32,462 bases of DNA from contig JAIQFG010000057.1 of the NCBI GenBank assembly GCA_020073375.1, positions 1-32,462 on the forward strand, in the 5' to 3' direction. The stretch comes from Terriglobia bacterium (lineage in GTDB: Bacteria; Acidobacteriota; Terriglobia; Acidiferrales; UBA7541). The notes beneath the pieces were generated by a model, which ran no database searches, was not told where the DNA came from, and worked only from the letters and a program-made list of their open reading frames with translations. This document shows, piece after piece, positions 1 to 6,791 of the stretch (within the stretch, counting starts at the first letter, position 1; each line of letters begins with the position of its first letter). The position numbers and the translations under genes were made by a program.

Positions 1-1
1 G

Positions 2-1579
2 GGCGTGCGGCGCGTGGCCAACGGGCAAGAAGTGATTTCCGTGGTTGGCGGGCTCGAGCTGAACACGCCGGTGTGGGCCAATGAAATGCACGAGTATCCG
101 TACCTCCAGTGGTCGATGGAAGTGCACCGCGCGAAGCTGAAGGCGAGCTATCCGCTGGCGGCGGACAAGATTCAGATGGGCGGGCCGCAATCGGCGGATG
201 AAATTTATGCGCGGGCAACGCGCGTGGCGGTCTCTCAGGGATTGCCGACGACCCATCCGGGAGACGCGCTGTTTAATTTGATTACATTTTCGCGGACGTG
301 GATTCGTCCGTGGGCGTTTTACTCGATCGAAGATAAATCCGTTCGCGACGCGCTGCTGGCGCTGTTTCCCGACGGGTGCTACGTGGCGTTTGCCGGAGAT
401 ACGTACTGCGAATCGCGCAACGAATCGATGGATGACCGCTGGCGCGTGATGCACGCGCTGCCCGGTGACGGGCAGAACCGTCCGTCGGTGGGGGATTCGC
501 TGGTGCAGATTCAGGAGCGGTACAACACGCTCTCCAACATTCAGGCGGAGACTTACGAGTACGGAATACCGCCGATTTACGCCGATCCGCAGGTGCTCGA
601 TTTCGATGCGCTCGCGAATCAAACGGCGGAGCCGGCTGCGCATTATCCGGCGCGCTCTCGGCCCGGGCAGCCGCTGGCCGCGGGATTTTTTCAGCCCGCG
701 CCGGCGCAGGTGCCCCCGGACCTGGTGCGGCATCAGCAGGAATTGATGGGGCCGGTGTCGCAATTCTTGACCGGGCTTTTTCCGGCCGTATTTGGCGGGG
801 AAAAGGAAAACGTGAAGACGGCGTCGGGGTACGCGATGGCGCGCGACCAGGCGCTTGGACGGCTGGGGCTGGTGTGGCGGCGGCTGAAAACTTTTTATGC
901 TGATGTGATGCTGCTGTCGGTGGATTGCTTCCGGAAAAATCGTCCCGAGGACGCGGAGATCCCAGTGCTGGGGCCGGGCGGGGAATTCGAGTCGCGCTGG
1001 ATTCGTCTGGCGGATTTGAAGGGCAATATTCAGGCGTATCCCGAAAGCGATGAGACATTCCCGCGGCTGAAATCGCAGCAGCGAGCCGTGGTGCAGCAGT
1101 TGATGGCGTCGTCCGATCCGCTGATCCAGCAGGCACTGTCGGATCCCGCGAATGTGGGGTTCTTGAAATCGCTGCTGGGCTTGTCGGATCTAGTGGTGCC
1201 GGGGGAGGATTCACGGAACAAGCAGTTGCGGGAGATTGACTTGCTGCTGCATGGGGCGCCGGTTGAAGCACAGGTTGTAGGTGGTAGGGGGCAGGCGGTA
1301 GGGGAAAACCTACAACCTACTACCTACAGCCTACAACCCTCTGTTCCCATCGATCTGCTCTTCGACAATCACGTCGTGGAACTCGAGGAATGCCGTCGGT
1401 GGGCGAATTCGGATGCGGGGCAAGTGGCGCATCTGGAAAATCCCGCGGGGTTTGCGAATGTGCGGGCTCATGCGGAGGCGCATTTGCGGGCGATTGGGTT
1501 GGCGGCGGCGAATGCGACGGTACCGTCGGCGAGCGCGAAGGCCGCGCAAGCAGGGAAGACTGAGGAGCCGGAGCCCTAG
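2..1579 (+). CDS. phage portal protein (5' end outside window)
   Basis: The reading frame is open to the left edge, so the gene starts upstream; a GTG at position 5 lies in frame but is unlikely to be the start. The visible 525 residues look like a podovirus (P22-type) portal: a long mixed alpha/beta body, a patch reading ENVKTASGYAMARDQALGRL near the middle of the visible part, then a helical region rich in Gln and Leu and a charged Ala/Glu tail. The portal forms the dodecameric ring at the capsid vertex through which DNA is packaged. It is first in the structural block, ahead of scaffold and capsid, the usual order, and terminase would be expected just upstream. Oddity: around residue 423 the protein runs through an in-frame palindromic repeat that adds about 22 low-complexity residues. 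The family call rests on gene order and general resemblance, so confidence is moderate. Confidence 0.7.
   Translation, partial: GVRRVANGQEVISVVGGLELNTPVWANEMHEYPYLQWSMEVHRAKLKASYPLAADKIQMGGPQSADEIYARATRVAVSQGLPTTHPGDALFNLITFSRTWIRPWAFYSIEDKSVRDALLALFPDGCYVAFAGDTYCESRNESMDDRWRVMHALPGDGQNRPSVGDSLVQIQERYNTLSNIQAETYEYGIPPIYADPQVLDFDALANQTAEPAAHYPARSRPGQPLAAGFFQPAPAQVPPDLVRHQQELMGPVSQFLTGLFPAVFGGEKENVKTASGYAMARDQALGRLGLVWRRLKTFYADVMLLSVDCFRKNRPEDAEIPVLGPGGEFESRWIRLADLKGNIQAYPESDETFPRLKSQQRAVVQQLMASSDPLIQQALSDPANVGFLKSLLGLSDLVVPGEDSRNKQLREIDLLLHGAPVEAQVVGGRGQAVGENLQPTTYSLQPSVPIDLLFDNHVVELEECRRWANSDAGQVAHLENPAGFANVRAHAEAHLRAIGLAAANATVPSASAKAAQAGKTEEPEP
1273..1338. repeat. palindromic repeat inside the portal gene
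   Basis: Outer arms GGTTGTAGG (1273-1281) and CCTACAACC (1330-1338) are perfectly complementary. Between them are further copies of the same GTAGG/CCTAC words around an AAAA turn. Length is 66 nt, a multiple of three, and no stop arises in the portal frame. A related single arm occurs in the chromosomal part at 24707-24738. Confidence 0.85.
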
Positions 1580-1692
1580 CGGGATGGGCACTAGGCTCTC
1601 CGGCCTTGATTTTCTGAGTGCCAGCCGAGAGAACGCCGTACAGGCTTAAATCCTGTGCCGCTGCTTGATTGAATTTTCGGAGGTATATTTCC
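1580..1692 (+). promoter_or_regulatory. intergenic gap with small palindrome and ribosome binding site
   Basis: The gap between the portal and the next gene holds an imperfect palindrome at 1640-1656 (ACAGG...CCTGT), another short dispersed-repeat type. A good ribosome binding site, GGAGG at 1679-1683, lies 9 nt before the ATG at 1693. That site decides the start of the frameshifted peptidase gene. Confidence 0.6.
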
Positions 1693-2449
1693 ATGCCGAT
1701 TATCAATGGCCGCTACTACATGAACCCGCAGTGCGGAACAGACTTGGAAAGGGCGCACCGCCGATGATGAGGTCGCTGGCGACAACAAAGCGCAACAACC
1801 GTCCTGGCTGGATCACTTCCTGGGCCTGGTTCCCACAGATGACGAGCAGAAACAAATCGGCCAAGTCGGTCGCAATTCTAATGCTATATTTCATGAGATA
1901 TCCGGGGGCGCGGATCCGTACGAGGCTGCGGTACAGAATCAGAGTGACAAACCGGTCCAAAAGAACAGCGCAAAGAATGAAGACCAGCAAACTCCACCGA
2001 ACACTGCTGCCACGGCCGAAAAATACAATGGCAGCACCGACTGGGCCTTTTCTGCTAAAAAAGGAGCATTCCCTCCCAACACGAATAAGTGCAACGCTTT
2101 CGTGGGAGATGTTACAAAAGAAGCGGGCGCTCCGGCATCAGTCATCGGCAGTGAGGGGAAATCACGCTATCCGTTAGCGGCTGAATGGGCCGACAAGAAC
2201 ACCAAAATTACGAATTGGCGGATGCTGGGGAATGGCGAGACGCCACATGCCGGAGACGTGGCAGCCTACAAGATGCAAGGTGGAGGAGCTTCTTTCTCAG
2301 GTCATTCGGGCATCGTCGTCTCTGTTGACGCGAATGGGACAGTTCATGGCGTGGCTGCGCATCCAGACGTCGTTGGGCCTGAGGACAAGTTCCAGCCCGA
2401 TAGCAAGCAGCACAGTGTAGTTTTTCGGAGGTATACAGGAGGCCAATAA
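1693..2449 (+). pseudogene. CHAP/NlpC-type cysteine peptidoglycan hydrolase, frameshifted
   Basis: A well-placed ATG at 1693 starts a peptide (MPIINGRYYMNPQCG...) that hits TGA at 1765. The sequence continues without stops in the +1 frame from 1724 to the TAA at 2447-2449. Joining the frames near 1755-1765 gives a protein of about 250 residues: a short N-terminal motif, a charged Asn/Gln-rich linker, and a C-terminal hydrolase domain. That domain shows the nucleophile region NKCNAFVGDVTKEAG, a GDVAAYK turn and SGHSGIVVS, the Cys and His pattern of CHAP/NlpC-P60 amidases that cut peptidoglycan stem peptides. There is no signal peptide, so delivery would need a tail, a holin or another route. 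The next gene overlaps the stop codon (TAATG). The shift may be a single inserted base, or +1 recoding at CGA-TGA; mutation is more likely. Confidence 0.6.
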
Positions 2450-2871
2450 TGGTGACGATGAGTCCGAGGTTCGTTGCGGTATTCTTGGTTGGTGCAATGG
2501 GGATATTCTTCCCCTTGCTGCACCCTCACACGAATGACGACGTGGCACAACATTCACCGCCCACGCTCGTGCGACTTGACAAGGCTCCGCACGGAATCGC
2601 CTATACGGTTGACTCCAGGCGTACTGGCTCGACTGCCACAACGGACATCCTGTACGTCCTCAACCAGGTGAAAAGTGAGCGCGGCTCGATAGCTCCTGTG
2701 GTTGTGATTGTCGACCCGCGCGTCTCGATTACCGATATTTGGAACTTCGATGGGATAGCGGGAAAAGCGCAACTCGACAATCTTCGCTACTTTGTCATTA
2801 ACCGTGAGTCGGGAGTTATGTCGGAACTGAAGTGGGGCCCTACGGTGCCCATCTCGACAAATCCGAACTAA
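2449..2871 (+). CDS. small exported or membrane-anchored protein, possible partner of the hydrolase
   Basis: 140 residues. The ATG at 2449 shares its A with the stop of the upstream hydrolase (TAATG), so the two are translationally coupled. Residues 5-25 are a hydrophobic segment (FVAVFLVGAMGIFFPLL) that reads as a signal peptide or anchor, followed by a soluble domain of about 110 residues with VVVIVDPRVSITDIW and few cysteines. I recognise no family. A cytosolic amidase followed directly by a small periplasmic protein is the layout of amidase effector-immunity pairs (Tae-Tai), which makes an inhibitor of the hydrolase one idea. A phage lysis accessory is the alternative. The function is unproven. 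Confidence 0.6.
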   Translation: MVTMSPRFVAVFLVGAMGIFFPLLHPHTNDDVAQHSPPTLVRLDKAPHGIAYTVDSRRTGSTATTDILYVLNQVKSERGSIAPVVVIVDPRVSITDIWNFDGIAGKAQLDNLRYFVINRESGVMSELKWGPTVPISTNPN

Positions 2872-2897
2872 GGCCAAATAAATTCAGGGAGACAGCC

Positions 2898-4217
2898 ATG
2901 AGCAGTGGAACACAAGTGGATTTGGATTGGCCGGGAATGGATGCAGGGCCGGATGCGGGCGCTGGTGGAACGGCGCTTGGGGCGAATGGGGCCGGCGCGG
3001 CGAATACGTCGCGGATGACGGACGAAGAAATTCTGGGGATGGATTCGGTAGGACAGACACTCTTGTCTGTCCCTGAAAGTGCGGCGGCGGGCGGCGGGGC
3101 GAAGGATACTTTTGAAAACGAGAAAGACGCTGCGGCTGCGCCGCAGGGACAGACAGGAGTGTCTGTCCTACAACAGATGCCGGCCTGGATGCAGGCAGTG
3201 GCGGCGGATCCGAAACATGCGGGCGAGGCGCAGCAGCTTTGGCAGGAGCATCAGGCGTTTCGCGCGGCGTTCTCTTCGGCGGAAGAGGCGCGGACGATGA
3301 AGGAATTGTTGCCGGGGGGCGCGCAGGAAGTTCTCGCGCTGCGGGAAGCGGCGCAGGAAGTTAGTTCGCTGCGGCAGAGCGCGGCGTCGATGCAGGAAGC
3401 GGCGCAGTCGGTGGACCGGATTGATGCGGCGATTTTTTCTGGGGATGCGCGGGCGCAGTCGGAAGTGGTGGCGGAGATGGCGCGGGCGAATCCGGCGGCG
3501 TTTCGGTCGATGTTTGCGGAAGCGGCGAAAGTGCTGGCGGGGATGGGGGCTGGAGGCAGGGAGGCAGGGGGCCGGGAGCAGGGAATCGAAAACCGCCGGC
3601 AAGATGCCGGCGCCACGAATTCGGCCGCGGGCCACGACACGAATCACGAATCGCAAATCACGAATCACAATTCACAGGCTACGAATCACCAGTCACCAGT
3701 CACCGGTCACCAGTCACCGGGTTTCGATCCTGCTGCGTATGCGTCCTTTGAGCGCTCCACGAACGAGACCGTGGCGCGGGACGTGCGCGGGTCGATCGGG
3801 GACACGCTGTCGCGCGTGCTTCCGGAGGGAGTGGCGGATGGGGCGGCGCGGCGCATTGGCGAGGATATTTTCAACGAAGTGCATCGGGCGCTGGCCGCGG
3901 ATCGCTCGCTATCCGAGCAGGTGGGAGAAGTGTTGCGCAACCGGAGATTTGGGAGCGGCGAGCAGCAGCGCGTGGCTTCGCTGCTGGCGGGGCGGGCCAA
4001 ACAGCTTGTGCCCAGCGTGGCGCGGCGCGTGATTGGCGAATGGACCAGCTCGGTACTGGGGACTGCGCGGACCAAGGCGGCGCGGCAGGCCGCGGCGGCT
4101 GCGCGCGTCGATATCGCCGCGCCCGGCGGATCGCTGGATTCGATGCCGCTGCGCGCGATGTCCCCGCGCGAAGTGAATTATGCGTCGATGAGCGACGATG
4201 AGATTTTAGGGATGTGA
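2898..4217 (+). CDS. scaffold-like phage protein with repeat insertions
   Basis: 439 residues, starting at ATG 2898 behind AGGGAG at 2886-2891. It lies between portal and major capsid, where head scaffolds lie. Composition fits: Ala/Glu/Arg-rich helices likely to form coiled coils (about residues 90-215 and 280-420) and no hydrophobic core motif. Scaffolds assemble inside the procapsid and leave before DNA entry. A short acidic motif appears twice: MTDEEILGM at residues 40-48 and MSDDEILGM as the last nine residues. Three stretches are clearly repeat DNA read in frame: residues about 51-59, about 83-91, and a His/Asn/Ser/Gln-rich run at about 218-274. The role is inferred from position and composition; I do not recognise a family signature. 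Confidence 0.6.
   Translation: MSSGTQVDLDWPGMDAGPDAGAGGTALGANGAGAANTSRMTDEEILGMDSVGQTLLSVPESAAAGGGAKDTFENEKDAAAAPQGQTGVSVLQQMPAWMQAVAADPKHAGEAQQLWQEHQAFRAAFSSAEEARTMKELLPGGAQEVLALREAAQEVSSLRQSAASMQEAAQSVDRIDAAIFSGDARAQSEVVAEMARANPAAFRSMFAEAAKVLAGMGAGGREAGGREQGIENRRQDAGATNSAAGHDTNHESQITNHNSQATNHQSPVTGHQSPGFDPAAYASFERSTNETVARDVRGSIGDTLSRVLPEGVADGAARRIGEDIFNEVHRALAADRSLSEQVGEVLRNRRFGSGEQQRVASLLAGRAKQLVPSVARRVIGEWTSSVLGTARTKAARQAAAAARVDIAAPGGSLDSMPLRAMSPREVNYASMSDDEILGM
3048..3171. repeat. inverted pair of GACAGAC palindromes inside the scaffold gene
   Basis: One copy at 3048-3075 and one at 3143-3171 are reverse complements with a single difference over about 28 nt. Each is itself palindromic (GGACAGACAC...GTCTGTCC type). 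Both are read through in frame, giving VGQTLLSVP and QGQTGVSVLQ. The same family, with GACAGGC in place of GACAGAC, lies between genes at 8139, 16594, 17268 and 18625. Confidence 0.85.
3551..3720. repeat. cluster of three repeat types inside the scaffold gene
   Basis: From 5' to 3': a GGCAGGGA-rich stretch (3551-3585), related to 17503-17545; a GCCGGCAAGATGCCGGC palindrome (3595-3611); then degenerate tandem words ACGAATC and CAGTCACC from about 3638 to 3720. The ACGAATC words match the intergenic element at 12270-12411. The frame stays open, producing a low-complexity His/Asn/Gln/Ser linker. Confidence 0.8.
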
Positions 4218-4240
4218 CCGCGGACACTCGAAGAAATGAA

Positions 4241-4374
4241 TCCACAGATGAACACAGATAAACACTGATAATGACATGAACCCAGCGCAGGAAGAGGGAG
4301 TAAGGCGGGGAATAACTTCGACTCTTCTCTATTCTCTTTAGATTTTATCTGTGTTTATCTGTGTTCATCCGTGG
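4241..4374. repeat. CCACAGATG inverted-arm element, copy 1
   Basis: The left arm 4241-4270 (CCACAGATGAACACAGATAA...) pairs with the right arm 4345-4374 (...TTTATCTGTGTTCATCCGTGG). Between them is an unrelated core of about 74 nt. It fills the gap between scaffold and capsid genes. Three more copies with the same arms and different cores are at 7356, 13191 and 17919. Confidence 0.9.
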
Positions 4375-4467
4375 ATAATTCGGAAATACTCCGTGTTTCC
4401 TTGACCGCAATTTTATACCTGCACTTGTAATTCAATTCATACATACGTTCATTCATAAGGAGCAATC

Positions 4468-5739
4468 ATGGCAGCACAAAACAACGCGCAGACCATCGCG
4501 TTGCAACTGGAGAAGGTGCGCGACAAAGTGCCCCTGCTCTACGAGCGCGACGATGTTCTGCTTAGCATGATCCAGTCACGCGGTGATGTGGAAAAGGTCA
4601 GCTCGCGCAACATGCGGCTGCCCTTGCAGTTAGTCCCCGGCGGAAAGGCCGGAAGCTACAGCGCCGACGGCGGCGATCTGGGGCGCGGAACGGGCTCGAC
4701 GTACGACGTCGCGCAGGTTTCGCCGATCTTTTTCCGGTTCGCGGTGGAAATCACGAAGCTCGTGGAATACGCCTCGAACGCCCGGGAAAAGGCCATCGAA
4801 AACGCCGTGAAGCGCGAAATCGCCAGCGGTATGAGGCAATTCCGCGCATTTCTCGACAAGGTAATTCAGACGGCTGGAAACGGCGTACTGGGAACGATCA
4901 GCGCGATCAACAGCAACACGTTCACGATGACGATTCCATCGGGCGCGGCGCTGGTGTACGTGGGGCAGACGATCCAGATCTACGATCCGACGCTAACCAC
5001 CAACCGCAACGTTGCCGCCAGCGTGGTTTCCAGCGTGACCGCGGCCGACCCGATTTCCTCGACGCAAACCATCACCGTGGACAACGTTCCCGCCGGCACC
5101 GCCGTCAACGACTTGATCGTTCACGACGGATTGACCGGCGCCAATCCCGTGTCGCTGTTCGGCATCAAGTATCACCAGAACAACGCCACTACCGGAACCT
5201 GGCTGAACCTGAACCGGGCCACCTATCCACAACAACTGCAAACTCCGCGCGTGAACGCCGCGAATTCGGCTTTGGTTCCCGGCCACGTGCGCCTCGCCAT
5301 CAACAAAGTGCGCAAAGCGCTGGGCATCAACCAGCTCGGCAAACTCATCGCCTACACCAGCGTCGAGCAGGAACACGCCTGGGAAAATCTGGGCATCACC
5401 ATCAGCCAGGTGATCAAGGAAGGCGCGGGCAGCCGCGCCAACGACCTTGACCTGCTGTTCTCGGGGAAGAAGACGATGTCCGGCATACCGATCAAGTCTT
5501 CGGTGAACGCCGATCAGACCCGCGTGGATTTCCTGGACCTGTCGCACTGGGGCCGCGCGGTGATGAAGGATATCGATTACTTCGAGGTCGGCGGACAGAC
5601 CGTGTTCCCGATCTATGGCGCGAGCGGCGGCATTGCGGCGTCGTTCATTTTCTACTTCGACACCGGATTCCAGGTGTGGAATGACTCTCCGCGCAGCGGC
5701 AGCTACGTTGATGCTTTGGCGCGGCCCAGCGGATACTAG
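4468..5739 (+). CDS. phage major capsid protein
   Basis: 423 residues. ATG 4468 follows TAAGGAGC. It is next to the scaffold gene and has the feel of an HK97-fold coat protein of the podovirus kind: an N-terminal helix-rich arm (residues 1-40), a conserved mid-region EITKLVEYASNAREKAIENA resembling the spine helix area, an inserted beta-rich domain (about 135-215), then AINKVRKALGINQLG and a C-terminal half ending in beta strands (GGQTVFPIYG, ASFIFYFDTGFQVW). It would form the icosahedral shell. The gene is free of the repeats that invade the neighbouring scaffold gene, as expected if shell packing tolerates no insertions. The capsid call is fairly secure from context and composition. Confidence 0.8.
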   Translation: MAAQNNAQTIALQLEKVRDKVPLLYERDDVLLSMIQSRGDVEKVSSRNMRLPLQLVPGGKAGSYSADGGDLGRGTGSTYDVAQVSPIFFRFAVEITKLVEYASNAREKAIENAVKREIASGMRQFRAFLDKVIQTAGNGVLGTISAINSNTFTMTIPSGAALVYVGQTIQIYDPTLTTNRNVAASVVSSVTAADPISSTQTITVDNVPAGTAVNDLIVHDGLTGANPVSLFGIKYHQNNATTGTWLNLNRATYPQQLQTPRVNAANSALVPGHVRLAINKVRKALGINQLGKLIAYTSVEQEHAWENLGITISQVIKEGAGSRANDLDLLFSGKKTMSGIPIKSSVNADQTRVDFLDLSHWGRAVMKDIDYFEVGGQTVFPIYGASGGIAASFIFYFDTGFQVWNDSPRSGSYVDALARPSGY

Positions 5740-5755
5740 GATGGTTGCTCGTGGG

Positions 5756-5774
5756 GGCACGGCGGTGCCGTGCC
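5756..5774. repeat. perfect 8-bp hairpin after the capsid gene
   Basis: GGCACGGC, a GGT loop, then GCCGTGCC. It lies 17 nt behind the capsid stop. It has no T-run, so it is more likely a dispersed palindrome or an mRNA 3'-end stabiliser than an intrinsic terminator. It insulates the capsid gene from the Doc locus promoter just downstream. Confidence 0.7.
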
Positions 5775-5796
5775 TCTGCGGGCAGACTCCTAACCG

Positions 5797-5805
5797 TGGT
5801 ACAAT
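5797..5805 (+). promoter_or_regulatory. extended -10 promoter of the Doc locus
   Basis: TGGTACAAT matches the extended -10 form (TGn before TATAAT-like TACAAT). No good -35 is visible at the right distance, as usual for extended -10 promoters. The ATG of the small gene at 5812 lies 7 nt beyond the -10, where transcription should start, so the message would be leaderless. No ribosome binding site precedes that ATG. Confidence 0.55.
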
Positions 5806-5811
5806 GGATCC

Positions 5812-5979
5812 ATGAGTAAGGAACAGCTTCGCGCGCTTCGGACGCTTGCAGCTAATGCTCGCAAGTATACCCCGCGCATCGAAAATAAACTTCGCAAGGC
5901 CGGGATCAAGCCCGACCCCGCCTTGGTGTATGCGGCCGCGAAGTATTACGAAGCGCTCGACCGCCTTGCCAAAGCGTAA
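5812..5979 (+). CDS. 55-aa protein, candidate antitoxin of the Doc locus
   Basis: 55 residues, basic and helical, beginning MSKEQLRALRTLAANARKY and containing GIKPDPALVYAAAKYYEALDRLAKA. It ends 13 nt before the Doc-like gene and shares its promoter. Its position, size and order (small gene first, toxin second) are those of type II antitoxins. It is not recognisably Phd/YefM-like: I see no N-terminal beta-strand DNA-binding pattern, so either it is an unusual partner or the antitoxin role is wrong. No ribosome binding site is visible at the ATG, in agreement with a leaderless start. Confidence 0.6.
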   Translation: MSKEQLRALRTLAANARKYTPRIENKLRKAGIKPDPALVYAAAKYYEALDRLAKA

Positions 5980-5992
5980 AGTTCTCTCTTGC

Positions 5993-6517
5993 ATGTTCTC
6001 TGCGCAGTACGTGCAGTACATTCATGACAATTTGGTTATGGTCATGTGGCCCGATTCCGATTCAGTGAGATCTGGAGGATGCAGAGATCTTAACCTTTTG
6101 GAATCTGCCGTTGCCCGTCCGTTTCAATCCGCTTTCGGAGTGGATGCTTATCCGACGATTTTGGACAAGGCCGTTGCACTCTTTCATTCTCTCAACTCGA
6201 ACCACCCCTTCCATGACGGCAACAAGAGAACTGCAATCATTGCGCTGGATGACTTCTTGGTTGCGAACGGCTATCTGCAGGACCTGACCGTGGTCGAGGT
6301 CTACAACTTGGCTATGCAGACCGCGTCTTACAATGAAAGAGGCATATCCCACGAAGAATCACTGCTCGAAATTAAGAGGGCTCTTACGGAAGTGCTAATC
6401 CCCTTGTCGGCATTTAGAAAAGGAATGGGGTCGGACCCGCTGTTGCAACAAATGTACAAGGATTGCATGACGGTGCGACGTCGAGTCAGGAATAATCCTT
6501 TAAATCGGCTCGTTTGA
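5993..6517 (+). CDS. doc: death-on-curing (Doc/Fic) family toxin
   Basis: 174 residues. The Fic core motif HPFHDGNKR is at residues 71-79, preceded by GGCRDLNLLESAVARP (28-43) and AYPTILDKAVALFHSL (52-67), the order of Doc proteins. Fic enzymes transfer a phosphate-containing group from a nucleotide to a target. Doc of phage P1, whose motif also ends in NKR, phosphorylates elongation factor EF-Tu and halts translation. The catalytic His and the Asn and Arg of the motif are all present. The C-terminus is 30-40 residues longer than P1 Doc. ATG 5993 is chosen because the Doc fold begins at once (YVQYIHDNL); its ribosome binding site is weak. It sits as cargo between capsid and other late genes. 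Confidence 0.85.
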   Translation: MFSAQYVQYIHDNLVMVMWPDSDSVRSGGCRDLNLLESAVARPFQSAFGVDAYPTILDKAVALFHSLNSNHPFHDGNKRTAIIALDDFLVANGYLQDLTVVEVYNLAMQTASYNERGISHEESLLEIKRALTEVLIPLSAFRKGMGSDPLLQQMYKDCMTVRRRVRNNPLNRLV

Positions 6518-6569
6518 TCCTAAGCCTGCCATCAATCCCTCGTATATAGATCTGCTAACCAATCGCGAA

Positions 6570-6785
6570 TCATTGCAAATAAATTAGAGGGATTAGCAGT
6601 CCCTCTTCGGCCGCCTGTGCCGTTGCAGCGCGAGCAGCGACCAGTCCCAAAGCAGAGAACGCATTTTGCAACCAACGTTTGTCACATTCCATGACAGCCC
6701 GCGCACTTCCCGTCGCCTGGACTGTCGCAAGCTCCGCATCGACCACTGCTTGGCATGACTTGCAGTATGACTTTCTGTTTGTCAA
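6570..6785 (-). CDS. possible 71-aa Cys-containing small protein
   Basis: An open frame on the opposite strand between the Doc gene and the next phage gene. It starts at TTG 6785 with GAGG very close upstream, an unusual spacing. It begins with a CKSC pair (YCKSCQAVVDAEL) and has one further Cys at about residue 34 (MECDKRW), which could form half of a zinc site, then an Ala-rich helix and a hydrophobic end. It would overlap nothing. It could be a chance frame, and no family is recognised. Confidence 0.35.
   Translation of the reverse strand: MTNRKSYCKSCQAVVDAELATVQATGSARAVMECDKRWLQNAFSALGLVAARAATAQAAEEGLLIPLIYLQ
6586..6606 (-). terminator. possible terminator hairpin behind the Doc gene
   Basis: AGAGGGA, a 7-nt loop TTAGCAG, then TCCCTCT. 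On the - strand it is followed by an AT-rich run (AATTTATTTG); on + there is no T-run. The loop is also complementary to CTGCTAA at 6552-6558, allowing an alternative fold. It may end transcription arriving from either side. Confidence 0.4.
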
Positions 6786-6791
6786 ACCTCA

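Noticed and set aside
282..1271. Long open frame on the - strand opposite the portal gene
   Set aside because: It is rich in Pro/Ala/Arg/Ser, lacks a ribosome binding site and mirrors the GC-rich codons of the portal.
3638..3720. Short regularly spaced repeats that could suggest a CRISPR array
   Set aside because: Units are 7-9 nt, degenerate and contiguous, with no spacers, and they are in a coding frame.
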